The position numbers and the translations under genes were made by a program. A stretch of DNA of 50,592 nt from Arthrobacter globiformis (GTDB taxonomy: Bacteria; Actinomycetota; Actinomycetes; Actinomycetales; Micrococcaceae): NCBI RefSeq assembly GCF_003261175.1, contig NZ_QLNP01000072.1:1-50592 (forward strand), written 5' to 3'. Shown in pieces: positions 16,052 through 26,693 of this stretch (positions within the stretch are counted from its first letter, which is position 1; each line of letters starts with the position of its first letter). The notes beneath the pieces are model-generated. The model was given only the letters and a program-made list of their open reading frames with translations. It was not told the origin of the DNA and made no database searches.

Positions 16052-16246
16052 GATGATGCCTTTCGTGATGACGCCGTCAAGCTCCGAAGGGGCTGCTCTG
16101 CCCGCCGCATGGGAGTGTCCAAGACCCTGTGGAGCGCTTGGCGAAGACTGGTGGAGTCACCACAATGGCATGCCAAAACTGCCCGCCACTAGGGCCAGAA
16201 CAATAAATCCATCGATTTGTTATAGACCGCGCGAAAGCGTTATGGA

Positions 16247-19200
16247 CTAGCGCAGCACGATATCGACGGGATTGGCCTCGGACCGCCACTGCCCTTCTGT
16301 GCCCGGTTTCGGGGTGATAACGGGGGCAGTGAGGACGCCGGAGCGGTTGGTGCGCCTGTCCCGCAGAATCTCCGTGACCGAGCCCAGGTGCCGGGACAGG
16401 TCGATGACGTTCTCGGGTGCCGCCAGGAGCAGCTGGAAGCCGAATTCGTGCAGCGCCTTGATGCCTGCGCCGGCGAATTCCTCGGAGGCCAGCACGAATG
16501 CCTCGTCCATCATCACTGTGCCATACGTGGTGAAGCCCTGCTCGGCGATGCCCAGCTGGTAGCTCAGCGCCGCGGCCATGATGAACGCGGTGAACCGCTG
16601 GCGTTCACCGCCGGACATGGAGCCGGTGTCGGCGTGCATGAAGACGTCTGTTCGCTTGCCGCCCTTCTTCCCGGGGGCGTCCACCTCGCGGTGCTCCTTG
16701 CACTGGATGAACAGGTGGCCGCGCACGTCCAGGACCTCCGCCCGCCAGCGCCGGTCCTCGGGAGTCTGCGACCCCAGCCGCTTCACCAGCGTCTCCAGGG
16801 ACTTGTAGCGGGCGGTCAGTTCGGCGTCGTCATTCTGGCCGGCGTGGGCGGTGTCCGCCTTGGCTGCCTCTGCCTTGGCCGGCCGGACATGCCGGGTCTT
16901 CAGCGCGTTCTGGATGGCGTCCTTGAACTGCTTGGCCGTGGCCGGGAGGGTCTGCTTGATGTCGAGTTCCAGGTAGCTGCCCTCGTGGAAATTCACGTCG
17001 GACAGGATGCCGTTCAGCGGCAGGATCCTGCTGGTGATGGACCGGCGTTCCTCGTCGAGCAGGTGGAGCAGCGTGCTGAACGACTCGTGGGTGCGCTGGT
17101 TGAAGAACTGCCGGAACTCGGCCTCCTGCGCCGGCAGCCCGTCATTGATGATCGCGTGGTAGCGGGCTTCGAACTCGCCGACGGCGCCGATGGACGTGCC
17201 GTGGTCGGCCGAAATGGCGGTGCCCCAGTCGCGGACGAAGCCTTCGAAGATCCGGGTGAGCCGCTCCGACGTTGCCTGGGCCCCGGACTCTGCACTGTGC
17301 AGGTCACCGAGCAGCTGGGCCCGCACCCGGCCGGCAAGGTTGTCCAGCTCATGCATTTCCGTGACGTCGCCGAATTCGGCGAAGTACGGCGCCAGGGCCG
17401 CGGAGGTGGAGTCCGACGGCGGTGCCTGATTCAGGCGGAGGCGCGCGGCTTCCAGCAGCGAATCGGAGGCGGTGAGCTGCTGGTCCAGCGCCTTGTATTC
17501 GCTCTGCAGCACCGCGGCAGCCTCGGTGCTGGACTGGTGCTTCTGGCGCGCCGCCTCGATGTTGGCGCGGAGCGGTTCGAGGTCCGCCTGGGCGGCGAGG
17601 GCGTCCCTGAGCCGCTGTTCAATCCTGGCAAGCTCGTCTGCCGCTACTGCGGCCGAGACCTGCTCCCACGGGCGGTTGTCTCCGGCCACTTTGCGCAGCG
17701 CGTCGAGCTGCCGGGACATGCCCTGGTGTGATTCCTCGCGGCTTTGGGCCAGCTGTGCGGCCTTGGCCAGTTCCTGGCGCAGGTCCTCCACCTGTCCGGC
17801 CACGAGCTCCAGCTTGGAGGCATTGTCGAACCCGAGGACGTAGTCCTGCCGGCTGGTGAACCGGTCGTCCTTCTCCACGGTGTGCCGGTTGCGCTTGACC
17901 ACTCCGCCGAGGCTCAGGCCCTTGTCCAGGGCCGCAAGCTCGTCGGGGTTCTCCACGCACGGGTACGCGAAGTCGAGGGCGATCCGCTCACGGATCCACA
18001 CGCTAGCCTGTGCGGCGGACCCGCCCTTTGCCCCGGTGGTGAGGATGTCCAGCTTGGTCAGCAGGTCGCCGTCGGCCACGTCCTCCACTGCGAGCGCCGC
18101 CCCGGTGAGCGGCTTGGACACGTCCACCGCGCGCAGTGCGCCGCGGACGGTGTGGTTGTTCAGGTAGCGGGTGACCGCTGCGAAGTGCTCGCCCGGGACC
18201 AGCAGCGTGGTGGCCAGGTTCCGCAGGGCACGTTCGGCGGCGGGGCGCCAGTGCTCCTGGCCTTCGGCGAGGTCGATCAGCTCGCCGCCGAACGGCATCT
18301 GCTCCTCGGGGACGCCGGTAGCGGCCGCAATCGCGGCCCGGTTTTCAATGCTCGACGGCGGCAGCAGGGACTTGCGCGTTTTCAGCGACACAAGCTCCTG
18401 CTCGGCCGCGGCAAGCTCGCGCTTCTTCGTGGCGTGGGCGTCGAAGGCCTCGAAACGGAGCTCCTGCAGGGCCGCGGAGTCGTCCTTCAGTTCAGCGGAG
18501 CGGGTGGCCGCCTGCTCGTGGGCCTGCTCCCAATCCTCAGCGGTCCATTCGAGGTCCAGGCCGGCGTCGGTCAGCGCCTGTCGGGCCGCCTCCTCCACCT
18601 GCTGGCGGAGCTTCAGCCCCACCCGGGCGTTCTCCAGGGACTGCTCGATCGAGGAGATGGCGTTGCCGCCCTGGTTGTTGTACTCCGCCTCCAGCTGCCG
18701 GAGCTCCTTGGCCAGGCCGTCCCGCACGCCGCGTTCGGCCGCGAGCTCCTTGGCCTTTGCCTGGGCGAGCGCCTTGAAGCGGGCGAGCGTTGTCTCGTGC
18801 ACGGTGACAGCAAGCTGCTGCCGGTAGGCCTCGAACTCCTCGCCCGCGAGTTCACGGATCCGGTTGGCGTCGAGCAGGGACTGGGCGTACTCCCGGTTCA
18901 GCCCCGGGACGGGGGCCAGCTGGTCGCGCTGCTGCCGGACGTCCTCCAGCCGCTGCCGGATGGACATGAGGTTGCTGAATTCCTCGACGACGTCGTCCGC
19001 CGCCGCCAGGGTGGCCGGCGCATCCAGCACCTGGTCGCGGAAGAACGTGTTCACGCTGCCACCCAAGCCCTTGCCGGCCTGGATGACGCGGAGCAGGGGC
19101 AGCGCCTGGTCGGAGTTGATGCCCAGGAGCCTGCGGAACCGCTCCGCGAAGGCCTTGTGCACGTCAAAGACCTGGGCGTCCGGGAAGATGTTTTCCAGCG

Positions 19201-19726
19201 CAGCCCTGGTGAACCGCTTCTCGGCAATGTCCTCGATGGCGGCGAGGTCCAGCGGCCTGTTGTCGATCAGGTAGTACCGGCCGACGCTGGACTCCGTGCC
19301 GTTCTTCGGCAGGTCAAACAGGGCCGACACCGTCACCTTGGTGCCCGCGGCGTTGTCGAACGTCAGGGCGACGGCGGACCAGGTGGCACCGGGGCGCTGG
19401 AATGCACTGGCCGAGCCCTCGCCGACGGCCTTGTCCCCCACCTTGCCGCGCATGTACGTGAATGTGGTCCGCTTGTCCTCCACGGCGCCCGAACGCTGGG
19501 CTGCTGCCTCATTGGAGCGCGGGCGGGCATCGAAGACCCGCAGCATGGCGTCGAACAGCGTCGACTTGCCGACGCCGGAGTTGCCGGTGAGCAGGGTGCC
19601 GTTGCGGTCCACGTGCATGGTGTGGGCGCCATGGAACGTACCCCAGTTGACCACCTGCACCAGGGCCAGGCGCATCTGGCCCGGGTTAACGACGTCACCC
19701 AGCGGAAGCATGCTCGCAATACTCAC
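16247..19726 (-). CDS. jetC: SMC-like ATPase JetC / MksF
   Basis: A 1159-residue coiled-coil ATPase. Walker [10 protein letters not shown] is at 48-56, the ABC signature SGGERQR at 1038-1044 and Walker B VMMDEAF with D1074 E1075; long heptad-like coiled coils lie between, with a central hinge region near 470-620. This is the SMC subunit of the Wadjet type I / MksBEF condensin family, which extrudes DNA loops. GTG start overlaps the jetB stop. It is the last gene of jetA-jetB-jetC; no jetD follows. All ATPase motifs look intact, so the complex should be able to hydrolyse ATP. Confidence 0.9.
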   Translation of the reverse strand: MSIASMLPLGDVVNPGQMRLALVQVVNWGTFHGAHTMHVDRNGTLLTGNSGVGKSTLFDAMLRVFDARPRSNEAAAQRSGAVEDKRTTFTYMRGKVGDKAVGEGSASAFQRPGATWSAVALTFDNAAGTKVTVSALFDLPKNGTESSVGRYYLIDNRPLDLAAIEDIAEKRFTRAALENIFPDAQVFDVHKAFAERFRRLLGINSDQALPLLRVIQAGKGLGGSVNTFFRDQVLDAPATLAAADDVVEEFSNLMSIRQRLEDVRQQRDQLAPVPGLNREYAQSLLDANRIRELAGEEFEAYRQQLAVTVHETTLARFKALAQAKAKELAAERGVRDGLAKELRQLEAEYNNQGGNAISSIEQSLENARVGLKLRQQVEEAARQALTDAGLDLEWTAEDWEQAHEQAATRSAELKDDSAALQELRFEAFDAHATKKRELAAAEQELVSLKTRKSLLPPSSIENRAAIAAATGVPEEQMPFGGELIDLAEGQEHWRPAAERALRNLATTLLVPGEHFAAVTRYLNNHTVRGALRAVDVSKPLTGAALAVEDVADGDLLTKLDILTTGAKGGSAAQASVWIRERIALDFAYPCVENPDELAALDKGLSLGGVVKRNRHTVEKDDRFTSRQDYVLGFDNASKLELVAGQVEDLRQELAKAAQLAQSREESHQGMSRQLDALRKVAGDNRPWEQVSAAVAADELARIEQRLRDALAAQADLEPLRANIEAARQKHQSSTEAAAVLQSEYKALDQQLTASDSLLEAARLRLNQAPPSDSTSAALAPYFAEFGDVTEMHELDNLAGRVRAQLLGDLHSAESGAQATSERLTRIFEGFVRDWGTAISADHGTSIGAVGEFEARYHAIINDGLPAQEAEFRQFFNQRTHESFSTLLHLLDEERRSITSRILPLNGILSDVNFHEGSYLELDIKQTLPATAKQFKDAIQNALKTRHVRPAKAEAAKADTAHAGQNDDAELTARYKSLETLVKRLGSQTPEDRRWRAEVLDVRGHLFIQCKEHREVDAPGKKGGKRTDVFMHADTGSMSGGERQRFTAFIMAAALSYQLGIAEQGFTTYGTVMMDEAFVLASEEFAGAGIKALHEFGFQLLLAAPENVIDLSRHLGSVTEILRDRRTNRSGVLTAPVITPKPGTEGQWRSEANPVDIVLR

Positions 19727-20577
19727 TTGGCTGCCTCCTCAGCCGGTGCCGGTTCGGGGGACGTCGACGGCATGTCACCTTCCGATTCGTCCTCAGGGTC
19801 TTCGTCGCCACCGGGCTTGTCGACGTCGAGCTCTATTAGGGGTTCTGTGCCTGACTGATCTGCTGTGGCAGCCACCAGGGCTTCGATTTGGGCGGTAATG
19901 TCGCCTATGTTGTCGAAGGGGAGGGCCAGGGGCAGGGCGTTGGAGATCGTGTAGACGTCGTCCAGGCCGGTGGAGAGCAGGAGCTGGCGGGCGAGGAGCT
20001 TCGTTATTGCGCGGTTCACTACGTCCGAGTCGCGCAGGGCGTCCTGCTGGCCTGCCGGCTGGTAGTGGGCCACGAGCTCGGCGATTTCTTCCCGCGTGAT
20101 GGTGGGGTCCGTCTGGGCCGTGACGTGGCGGTCCAGCAGGAGCCTCAGGCGCAGCAGCACGATGGTTTCCACCCGGCTGAGGGCACGCTGCTGGCGCAGG
20201 ATGCTGGAGCGGGCGCTGCCGCCGATGGCTTCGGGGTCGACGGGACGCAGAACAGCGATCTTTTTCTCGTGGTCCAGCTGCAGCGTGAGGAACAGCTCGG
20301 AGAGCCGGCTGCGCAGGATCAGCTGGTTGTCCAGCAGCGTTGTCCAGAGTCTCTCGTCCCGGCCGCCGTCAACGTACGGGCCCTTCAGTAGCTTCACGAG
20401 TGCCTGGCGCACCTTCATGGGAAGCACCCCTGTATCCCCAGGGAAAAGAGCGGCGCCGTCCACAAACGTGTCACGGGGGCTGACAGAGCCGTTGATTGAG
20501 CTAGTCGAAATCGCGGGGGTTTCGGCAGGCTCAACCAGCGGGGCCGATGCGTCCGCCGTCGTAATCTCTTCAGTCAT
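19723..20577 (-). CDS. jetB: JetB / MksE-like kleisin partner (DUF4194)
   Basis: A 284-residue DUF4194 protein, the KITE-like partner of JetC and JetA. The conserved core [20 protein letters not shown] to about residue 255 has the two winged-helix units expected. The C-terminus is acidic ([18 protein letters not shown]), and the first 45 residues look disordered. ATG 20577 ([13 protein letters not shown]) is preferred to 20661 because the longer form would overlap the end of jetA. It starts 2 bases after the jetA stop and overlaps jetC by 4 bases. Confidence 0.85.
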   Translation of the reverse strand: MTEEITTADASAPLVEPAETPAISTSSINGSVSPRDTFVDGAALFPGDTGVLPMKVRQALVKLLKGPYVDGGRDERLWTTLLDNQLILRSRLSELFLTLQLDHEKKIAVLRPVDPEAIGGSARSSILRQQRALSRVETIVLLRLRLLLDRHVTAQTDPTITREEIAELVAHYQPAGQQDALRDSDVVNRAITKLLARQLLLSTGLDDVYTISNALPLALPFDNIGDITAQIEALVAATADQSGTEPLIELDVDKPGGDEDPEDESEGDMPSTSPEPAPAEEAAK

Positions 20578-20579
20578 CG

Positions 20580-22028
20580 CTAATCCTTTTTGAGCGTTAC
20601 CACCGGCAGGTACGCCTTGCGGGTGGTGCCGTCTATCTGTTCGAAGTCGAGGGCCTCCCACGCCAGCTGGTCAAAGCCGGCGCCGGTGTGGAGTGCGTGC
20701 GAGAGGAGCGCCCGAATGGAGTTGATGTGCTGTTCCTCCGGCGGCAGCTGCTCCCACGCCTCGGCGAGGGTCGAGGCGCCCGCTGCCGCGGCGCGGATCG
20801 CCTCCGGCCTGGCCTTGGCGGTCCTGGGCGAGCGGACCCGGTCCGAGTCGCTGAACGCGATGGGATCGGCGAGCTTGGGCGGGGCAGCAAACTCGTCCGG
20901 GTCGAAAAGCTTGACCATGGCGAGGGATTCGAAACCTGCGTTGAAGAGAACCGGACCCCGGACCAGGCCAGGCCGTTCGCGCTCGTAGGGCATTGACCGG
21001 ATGGCCTGTTCCGCCTCGCGCAGCACCTTGCGGAGCCGCACCGACTGACGGAAATCGTCGCTCTGGACGTAGGTGTTCAGGCTCTCGCTGAGCTTGCCGT
21101 AGATGCGCTGGATCTGGCTGTGCTGCTGCCGGAGCTCCGCCACCAAATTTTTCAGGGTTTCCCGGTCCTCCGGCGAAAGGTCGTCCGCGAACTGCCGGCT
21201 TAGCACCTCGCCGATGGCGGACCGGAAGCGCAGCTGCTGCTGCGGGTCCTCGAGGAAAGCGGTAAAGGAACGGAAGGTCCTGCCCTCCGGGCTTTGGCGC
21301 AGCCGCTTGTCCGCCTCAAGAACCTGGGCCATCGTGGCGCCCTTGGTCAGGGACTCCTCGATGATCTGGTTCCGGAGCTCGCCCACGAGCTCCTCGATCC
21401 GGTCACGCATTTTCTTGTAGTCCGCGGGCAGGCTGGCAGCGAGGTCCAGGATGTTGCCGGCCGCCTCGACGGCCTGGTCGTCGTCGAGGAGGCCGTCGAA
21501 GTCACCTGAGCTGATGTCCTCGATCAGCTGCTTCCGCTCCCCGATCTCCTCCTCGAGCGCTTCCAACCGGGCACTCTGGTCCGGGTTGGTCTCGTTGGCG
21601 AGCTTCTCCACGTCGCCCAGCAGCGTGCCCAGCCGGGACCCGTTGAGCGTGGACCTTTCGCTGGAGAGGCTGTCCAGGAACGCCAGCACGCGCGCGGCCG
21701 GCTCGGTGACCTCGTAAACGATCTGCCCCGACTGGTTCCGGCGCGTCAGGAACTGCTTGCGGGTCCACTCATCGCCGAAGGACTTCCCGTTGGCATGGCC
21801 GCCCAGCCCCGGGTCCTGGCGGCGCAACTGCTCGAGGAAGGAGTCGACGTCGGCATGGAATTCTTCCAGCGGAAGCTGCGGCCGGGTGCGGGTGAAGGAT
21901 GCCTGCAGGACGGCGATCACCCAGGGGGCGGAACGGGTGAGGGCCCATGCGGGCCCCTTGGTGAGGAGCTCAAGGTCCCTGAGCCTGGCGCTGATCGCGT
22001 CAGCGGAGGACGTAGTGGACCGGGGCAC
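20580..22028 (-). CDS. jetA: JetA / MksB-like kleisin (DUF3375)
   Basis: A 482-residue DUF3375 protein, the kleisin-type subunit that bridges the JetC heads. Segments typical of the family are the N-terminal [27 protein letters not shown] and a helical centre rich in Glu/Arg. The start is set at GTG 22028 because GAAGGAG lies 5 bases before it, while the GTG at 22034 falls inside that site. First gene of the jetABC operon. Confidence 0.87.
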   Translation of the reverse strand: MPRSTTSSADAISARLRDLELLTKGPAWALTRSAPWVIAVLQASFTRTRPQLPLEEFHADVDSFLEQLRRQDPGLGGHANGKSFGDEWTRKQFLTRRNQSGQIVYEVTEPAARVLAFLDSLSSERSTLNGSRLGTLLGDVEKLANETNPDQSARLEALEEEIGERKQLIEDISSGDFDGLLDDDQAVEAAGNILDLAASLPADYKKMRDRIEELVGELRNQIIEESLTKGATMAQVLEADKRLRQSPEGRTFRSFTAFLEDPQQQLRFRSAIGEVLSRQFADDLSPEDRETLKNLVAELRQQHSQIQRIYGKLSESLNTYVQSDDFRQSVRLRKVLREAEQAIRSMPYERERPGLVRGPVLFNAGFESLAMVKLFDPDEFAAPPKLADPIAFSDSDRVRSPRTAKARPEAIRAAAAGASTLAEAWEQLPPEEQHINSIRALLSHALHTGAGFDQLAWEALDFEQIDGTTRKAYLPVVTLKKD

Positions 22029-22348
22029 ACACACTCCTTCGGCAGCTTGGGGATGGTCTGGGCAGCGGAAACCCGAAAACTGCCAACTACAAGGTTAACG
22101 CAGAGCCCCGGCCGGCCCGCGCCGCGGTTCCCGAGAACCCCGGAGGCGGCTCCGCGCGCCGGTCAGGCAACGTTACGCATGTGACAGCCGAGGTTTTCGC
22201 AATCACTCCGTGACCTACGGCGCGGTATTGTCTCGATCCCGTATCAACGCGGCCACAGCACGGCCGGGGCGCTAGAGGAAGCTTCGCCCATGGCCCTAGT
22301 CTCGAGCTACTGATCTGATCCATCCGCAGCAACGGCGCAGGGGGAAGC
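22029..22348. other. Divergent intergenic region, jetA to small membrane protein
   Basis: This 320-base spacer has no gene that I can support. It must hold the leftward jetA promoter and the rightward promoter of 22349. It contains GTTAC (22172), GTGAC (22181) and GTGAC (22210) within about 45 bases, reminiscent of GTNAC-type regulator sites such as MtrA boxes, but the spacing does not match a consensus that I can state with confidence. Confidence 0.4.
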
Positions 22349-22651
22349 ATGCAGTTCGACTTGAGCGCAGTGGAGACAGGCACCTTGGTGTTCATCGGGA
22401 CACTGATGGTTGCCTTGGCACTTGTCCTCTTCGTGGCGGTGGCGGCATTCGCCGCCCTCGTCCTGGTGGGCGTGGGGAGGCTGGCCTGGGTGGTCATTGC
22501 CGGGGCCCTGCTCAGGGCCGTCCACGGGATCAACCACGCCTGGGACAGCCTGGTGCACCACGCCTCTGCGGTCGAATTTCCCGCGGAGTTTCAGGGGCAG
22601 CCGGCCCCTAGCACCGGAACCTACCCGCGGGTAGCATTGAGGGACAGCTGA
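22349..22651 (+). CDS. Small membrane protein of unknown function
   Basis: A 100-residue protein with one long or two short membrane segments (about residues 12-55) and a polar tail. An AGGGGGAAGC site precedes the ATG. Its first half resembles the N-terminus of the 267-residue protein at 26694: both have a short polar start, a leucine/valine-rich hydrophobic stretch and GxGRL at its end. No function can be assigned. Confidence 0.7.
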   Translation: MQFDLSAVETGTLVFIGTLMVALALVLFVAVAAFAALVLVGVGRLAWVVIAGALLRAVHGINHAWDSLVHHASAVEFPAEFQGQPAPSTGTYPRVALRDS

Positions 22652-22715
22652 AGGGTTCTCCACCCGCGGCGGACCCAGGGCTTTGAGCCGGTCATCCGGT
22701 CAGAGGAGATGCCCC

Positions 22716-24803
22716 GTGAGCTCCGCCACTGACAGCCAGGCAACTGATCGCCAGGCCCCTGACAGCAGGGCTGGTCACAGCACAGCCACAGCAAACCCGG
22801 CTGCGGACGGCACTGGCGCCATCCCGCCCGTGGACAGTCCCGCGTCCGAAACACCCGTTGCTCCGGAGAAGATCGGCGCGGGGGCGTCCGCAGAGGATGC
22901 CCGCGCCATCGCCGAGGCAGCACGCGAGACCGAGTGGGCCAGGCCCAGCTTCGCCAAGGGCCTGTACCTCGGCAGCTTTGACCTGGCACTCATCCATCCC
23001 TGGCCCGCCGCCAAACCCGATGACGTGGAACGCGGCGAGGCCTTCATGGCACGGTTGACGGAATTCTGCCGCACCATGTCCGGACGGATCATTGAGCGCG
23101 ACGCGAAAATTCCCGACGAGTACCTCCGCGGCCTGGCAGAGCTGGGCGTGTTCGGCATGAAAATACCGCAGGAGTACGGCGGCCTGGGCCTCTCCCTGGT
23201 CTACTACGGGCGGGCGCTGGCGCTGCTGGGATCGGTGCACCCGAGCCTGGGCGCCCTGCTCTCGGCCCACCAGTCCATCGGCGTGCCGGAGCCGGTGAAG
23301 GTATTCGGTACCCCCGAGCAGAAACGCAGGTACCTGCCGCGCTGCGCGGAGGGTGCGGTTACCGCGTTCCTGCTGACCGAGCCCGACGTCGGCAGCGACC
23401 CTGCACGGATGGGCAGCACCGCTGTCCCCAGCGCCGACGGCGGGTCTTACGTTCTGGACGGCGTCAAACTCTGGACCACCAACGGCGTCATCGCCGAGCT
23501 CGTGGTGGTGATGGCAGTGGTGCCCCAGCATACGGACGCGGACGGCGCCGTCCATAAGGGCGGCATCACCGCGTTCGTGGTGGGAATGGACTCCCCGGGA
23601 ATCACGGTGGAGAACCGGAACACCTTCATGGGCCTGCGTGGCATCGAGAACGGGGTGACCCGGTTCCACCAGGTCCGGGTGCCGGCCGCCAACAGGCTCG
23701 GCCGTGAAGGCCAGGGTCTGAAAATTGCGCTCACCACGCTGAACACCGGCAGGCTCTCCCTGCCCGCGCTGTGCGTGGCGACGGGCCGCTGGAGCCTCAA
23801 GATCGCGCGGGAATGGTCCAATGCCCGCACCCAGTGGGGCCGACCGGTGGGCAAGCACGAGGCAGTCAGTAAGAAGATCGCATTCATCGCTGCCACGGCC
23901 TTCGCCCTGGACGCCGTATTCGAGCTCTCCGCGGAGATGGCCGACGCCGGGCAGAAGGACGTCCGCATTGAGGCGGCCCTGGCCAAGCTGTGGTCCACCG
24001 AGATCAGCTACCGGATCGCGGACGAACTTGTGCAGATCCGCGGCGGCCGCGGCTTCGAGACGGCCGAATCGCTCGAGGCCCGCGGCGAGCGGGCCGTCCC
24101 CGCCGAGCAGCAGCTGCGCGACCTGCGGATCAACCGCATCTTCGAGGGCTCGTCCGAGATCATGCGTTTGCTGATAGCCCGCGAGGCCGTGGACGCCCAC
24201 CTCGCCGCAGCCGGGGACCTGGCCTCCGCGGAGGCGAGCCTTCCGGACAAGGCGCGGGCCGCCGTCGGAGCCTCCGGCTTTTACGCAAAATGGCTGCCCA
24301 AACTGGTGGCCGGCGCCGGCATGGATCCGCGGTCCTACAGCGATTTCGGGCGGCTGGGAAAGCACCTCCGTTTCGTGGAGCGGTCCTCGCGGCGGCTAGC
24401 CCGGCAGACCTTCTATGGCATGGGCCGCTGGCAGGCCAGACTGGAACACAAGCAGGCCTTCCTTGGCCGGATCGTCGATATTGGAGCCGAGCTGTTCGCC
24501 ATGGCGGCCTGCTGCTCGCGCGCCGAGATGCTGCTCCGGACCGCACCTGAACGAGGCGCCACCGCGTTTGAACTGGCCGACGCCTTCTGCGAGCAGGCAC
24601 GCGTCCGGGTGGACGAATATTTCGACCAGCTGTGGCGCAACACCGACGATGGCGACCGCGACCTCGCGCGCAAGGTGCTCGCCGGCGACTACACGTGGCT
24701 GGAGGCCGGCGTGCTGGACCAGTCCGAAGGAACCGGGCCGTGGATCGCCGATGCCTCCGCGCGCGAGTCGACCAAGGAGAACTTGCACCGCGCCTACCGC
24801 TGA
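22716..24803 (+). CDS. Acyl-CoA dehydrogenase family protein
   Basis: A 695-residue flavoenzyme that would oxidise an acyl-CoA to the enoyl-CoA in fatty acid breakdown. The first 70 residues are low-complexity; the catalytic core has FLLTEPDVGSDPARM (FAD/substrate loop), RNTFMGLRGIENG and the C-terminal IFEGSSEIMR with the probable catalytic Glu. A further 180 residues follow the core, longer than classic 380-residue enzymes and like the FadE proteins of actinomycetes. The GTG at 22716 is chosen because AGAGGAGA precedes it; 22683 is a TTG upstream of that site. Confidence 0.9.
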   Translation: MSSATDSQATDRQAPDSRAGHSTATANPAADGTGAIPPVDSPASETPVAPEKIGAGASAEDARAIAEAARETEWARPSFAKGLYLGSFDLALIHPWPAAKPDDVERGEAFMARLTEFCRTMSGRIIERDAKIPDEYLRGLAELGVFGMKIPQEYGGLGLSLVYYGRALALLGSVHPSLGALLSAHQSIGVPEPVKVFGTPEQKRRYLPRCAEGAVTAFLLTEPDVGSDPARMGSTAVPSADGGSYVLDGVKLWTTNGVIAELVVVMAVVPQHTDADGAVHKGGITAFVVGMDSPGITVENRNTFMGLRGIENGVTRFHQVRVPAANRLGREGQGLKIALTTLNTGRLSLPALCVATGRWSLKIAREWSNARTQWGRPVGKHEAVSKKIAFIAATAFALDAVFELSAEMADAGQKDVRIEAALAKLWSTEISYRIADELVQIRGGRGFETAESLEARGERAVPAEQQLRDLRINRIFEGSSEIMRLLIAREAVDAHLAAAGDLASAEASLPDKARAAVGASGFYAKWLPKLVAGAGMDPRSYSDFGRLGKHLRFVERSSRRLARQTFYGMGRWQARLEHKQAFLGRIVDIGAELFAMAACCSRAEMLLRTAPERGATAFELADAFCEQARVRVDEYFDQLWRNTDDGDRDLARKVLAGDYTWLEAGVLDQSEGTGPWIADASARESTKENLHRAYR

Positions 24804-24931
24804 CCGCACCAGCCGCCTGGCACCTGGACACCCGACGCCTGGACACCCGAACACCGGCTCTGACCGCCCACGCCGCCTGCGACAAGGGGAGACGCGCCAA
24901 AACCAAGATACTAAGCATCCTTGCTAATGCC

Positions 24932-25025
24932 CATTGAACGGAGTTAGCTAGAAACTGAGGCCAGTGCCTTGGCCTCAGGCATTGCGTTGCCCGGCTTAGG
25001 CCCCTGAGTCCGGGTCCGTTCAATG
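24932..25025 (+). other. Structured leader with nested inverted repeats
   Basis: A perfect 11-bp inverted repeat, CATTGAACGGA (24932-24942) with TCCGTTCAATG (25015-25025), encloses a perfect 9-bp hairpin CTGAGGCCA/TGGCCTCAG (24955-24963, 24970-24978). It ends 15 bases before the start codon at 25040. The last ATG of the outer stem opens a five-codon reading frame (MKASR) whose TGA overlaps the start of the next gene as TGATG. This looks like a regulatory 5-prime leader; I do not recognise a known riboswitch class. Confidence 0.5.
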
Positions 25026-25039
25026 AAAGCGAGTCGCTG

Positions 25040-26011
25040 ATGAGCAGCCCAACCGGCTCCGGGGACAGGCGCCCCCGGCGCACCTCCCCTGAATCAGGCA
25101 CGTCCGAACCCAACAGGCCCGAACGCACCAGGCCTGAACACAGCGCGGCAGAGCCCTCCCCTGCCAACTACAGCACCACGGAGCACAGTTCAGCAGACGC
25201 TCCCACGGAGGCAACTCCGGTCTACGACGCCACCCAGACCCGGCGTTCCGCCGCCCGCCCCAGTGCCGCAAGCACTGGCGCCACCAGCACCGGCGCCTCG
25301 ACGGACACGCACACGCGGGCCCTCAACACCACGGACGCGGACACTCCGTACGCCGAGCGCGACTACACACCCGACACTGAACGGGACGACCGCCCGGACA
25401 AGGCACGCTCCGATGACCCGGCCTTTGCCACCCGGGAAATGGCCGCGGCCCGCGAGAAGGAGGCGTTCGGCGGCATCAAGATTGGCTCGGCGTTCTTTGG
25501 CTGGCTGGCCGCCACGGGCATGGCCGTGCTGCTGACCGCCCTGGTCGCCGCGGCCGGCACCGCGGTGGGACTTGCCACGAACACGGACGTGAACGCCGCC
25601 GTGGGCCGGGCAGCCTCAAACCAGACAGTGGGAATCGCGGGCATCATCGTCCTGCTGGTCATTCTCTTCGCCTCCTACTACAGCGGCGGGTACGTCGCCG
25701 GCAGGATGGCCCGGTTCAATGGCGCGAAGCAGGGGTTCGCCGTGTGGATCTGGGCCCTGATCGCGGCTGTGCTGGTGGCCGTGCTCGGCATGATCGCGGG
25801 CGAGCAGTTCAATATCCTGGCCCAGCTGAACAGCTTCCCGCGGATTCCAGTCAACGAAGGCCAGGTGACCACCACCGGCCTCATTGCCGCCGTCGTGGTC
25901 GCCCTGGTGGCACTGGTGGGCGCCGTCCTGGGCGGCATGGCCGGCATGCGCTTCCACCGCAAGGTGGACCGCGCCGGTTTCACTCCCACGGCCGATTACG
26001 AGGAGCACTGA
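25040..26011 (+). CDS. Membrane protein with disordered N-terminus, function unknown
   Basis: A 323-residue protein. The first 145 residues are polar, Thr/Ala/Arg/Asp-rich and predicted disordered. Four membrane segments follow (about 158-180, 200-220, 236-255, 278-300), with small-residue packing motifs such as YYSGGYVAGRMARF. The C-terminus is short and charged. No family that I can name. It is preceded by an unusual structured leader (24932-25025). It is convergent with the YchJ gene. Confidence 0.8.
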   Translation: MSSPTGSGDRRPRRTSPESGTSEPNRPERTRPEHSAAEPSPANYSTTEHSSADAPTEATPVYDATQTRRSAARPSAASTGATSTGASTDTHTRALNTTDADTPYAERDYTPDTERDDRPDKARSDDPAFATREMAAAREKEAFGGIKIGSAFFGWLAATGMAVLLTALVAAAGTAVGLATNTDVNAAVGRAASNQTVGIAGIIVLLVILFASYYSGGYVAGRMARFNGAKQGFAVWIWALIAAVLVAVLGMIAGEQFNILAQLNSFPRIPVNEGQVTTTGLIAAVVVALVALVGAVLGGMAGMRFHRKVDRAGFTPTADYEEH

Positions 26012-26058
26012 ATCACAAAGACAAGTGACCTGCGGCTGGGCGCGGCCCGCGGGTTTCG

Positions 26059-26475
26059 CTACCGGTAGAGCGGGACGGCGACTGCGACTGCGTCTATGTA
26101 GTACCAGCTCCGGTCCACCCTGAGGAAGCGGCTGGTTTCGTGGTGGACGCCCCGCACGCCGTCCTGACGAAAGTGCGCCTTGAACTCCACGGTGCCTTCG
26201 GTGTCGAGCGGGCCGCCCCGCTCCACGGAGAGGATGTCCAGCCGCCGCCATTCCAGGCCCGGATCAATTTCCAGCTCCGAAGGCCGGGTGCTGGGATGCC
26301 ATGTTTTCAGGAGGTAATCGGCATGGAGCAGGACGAAGGCGGAGTAACGGGAACGCATCAGCTGCTCGGCGGTGGCTGCGTCTGCCGAGCCGGAGTGGAA
26401 CCGGCCACAGCAGTCCGCGTACTGCTCGCCCGAAAGGCACGGGCAGTTACCGGAGAAGGGTTCTGGTTCAGTCAT
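26059..26475 (-). CDS. YchJ family protein (UPF0225) with SEC-C motif
   Basis: A 138-residue protein. The N-terminal CPCLSGEQYADCCGRFH is a SEC-C zinc-binding motif (CxC...CC/H) and the rest is the NTF2-like YchJ domain with RSRYSAFVLLHADYLLKTWHPS. Biochemical role not established in the family. It is a single gene convergent with the membrane protein at 25040. Confidence 0.9.
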   Translation of the reverse strand: MTEPEPFSGNCPCLSGEQYADCCGRFHSGSADAATAEQLMRSRYSAFVLLHADYLLKTWHPSTRPSELEIDPGLEWRRLDILSVERGGPLDTEGTVEFKAHFRQDGVRGVHHETSRFLRVDRSWYYIDAVAVAVPLYR

Positions 26476-26693
26476 GGCATCCCTGGGAACGTGGCGGTCA
26501 CTTGCTGAATCAGCCTATCGCCGCCTGCGTAAGGCCGCGTCCTATAACAGCTTTGAAACAACAGTTGCCGCTACTTGCCATGCGGGCATGTCGGCAGTAA
26601 ATAGTCCGTATGGTGGTTAGGGGCTGTTTTCCGGCGTAATCACCGGCTCGATCACTGGGGGACGAGCCGGGCGCCGATGGTAAGGAGGGTGAA

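Noticed and set aside
17744-19858. Open frame of 704 codons on the plus strand
   Set aside because: Antisense shadow of jetC; the jetC frame carries Walker and ABC motifs.
16247-22028. Complete Wadjet anti-plasmid system
   Set aside because: No JetD nuclease is encoded on either side of jetABC within the window.
22692-24365. Open reading frame of over 500 codons on the minus strand
   Set aside because: It lies opposite the acyl-CoA dehydrogenase gene; GC-rich third positions keep the antisense frame open and its translation has no recognisable motif.
24826-24850. Short direct repeat CCTGGACACCCGA
   Set aside because: Two copies only of about 12 bases, no structure or function evident.
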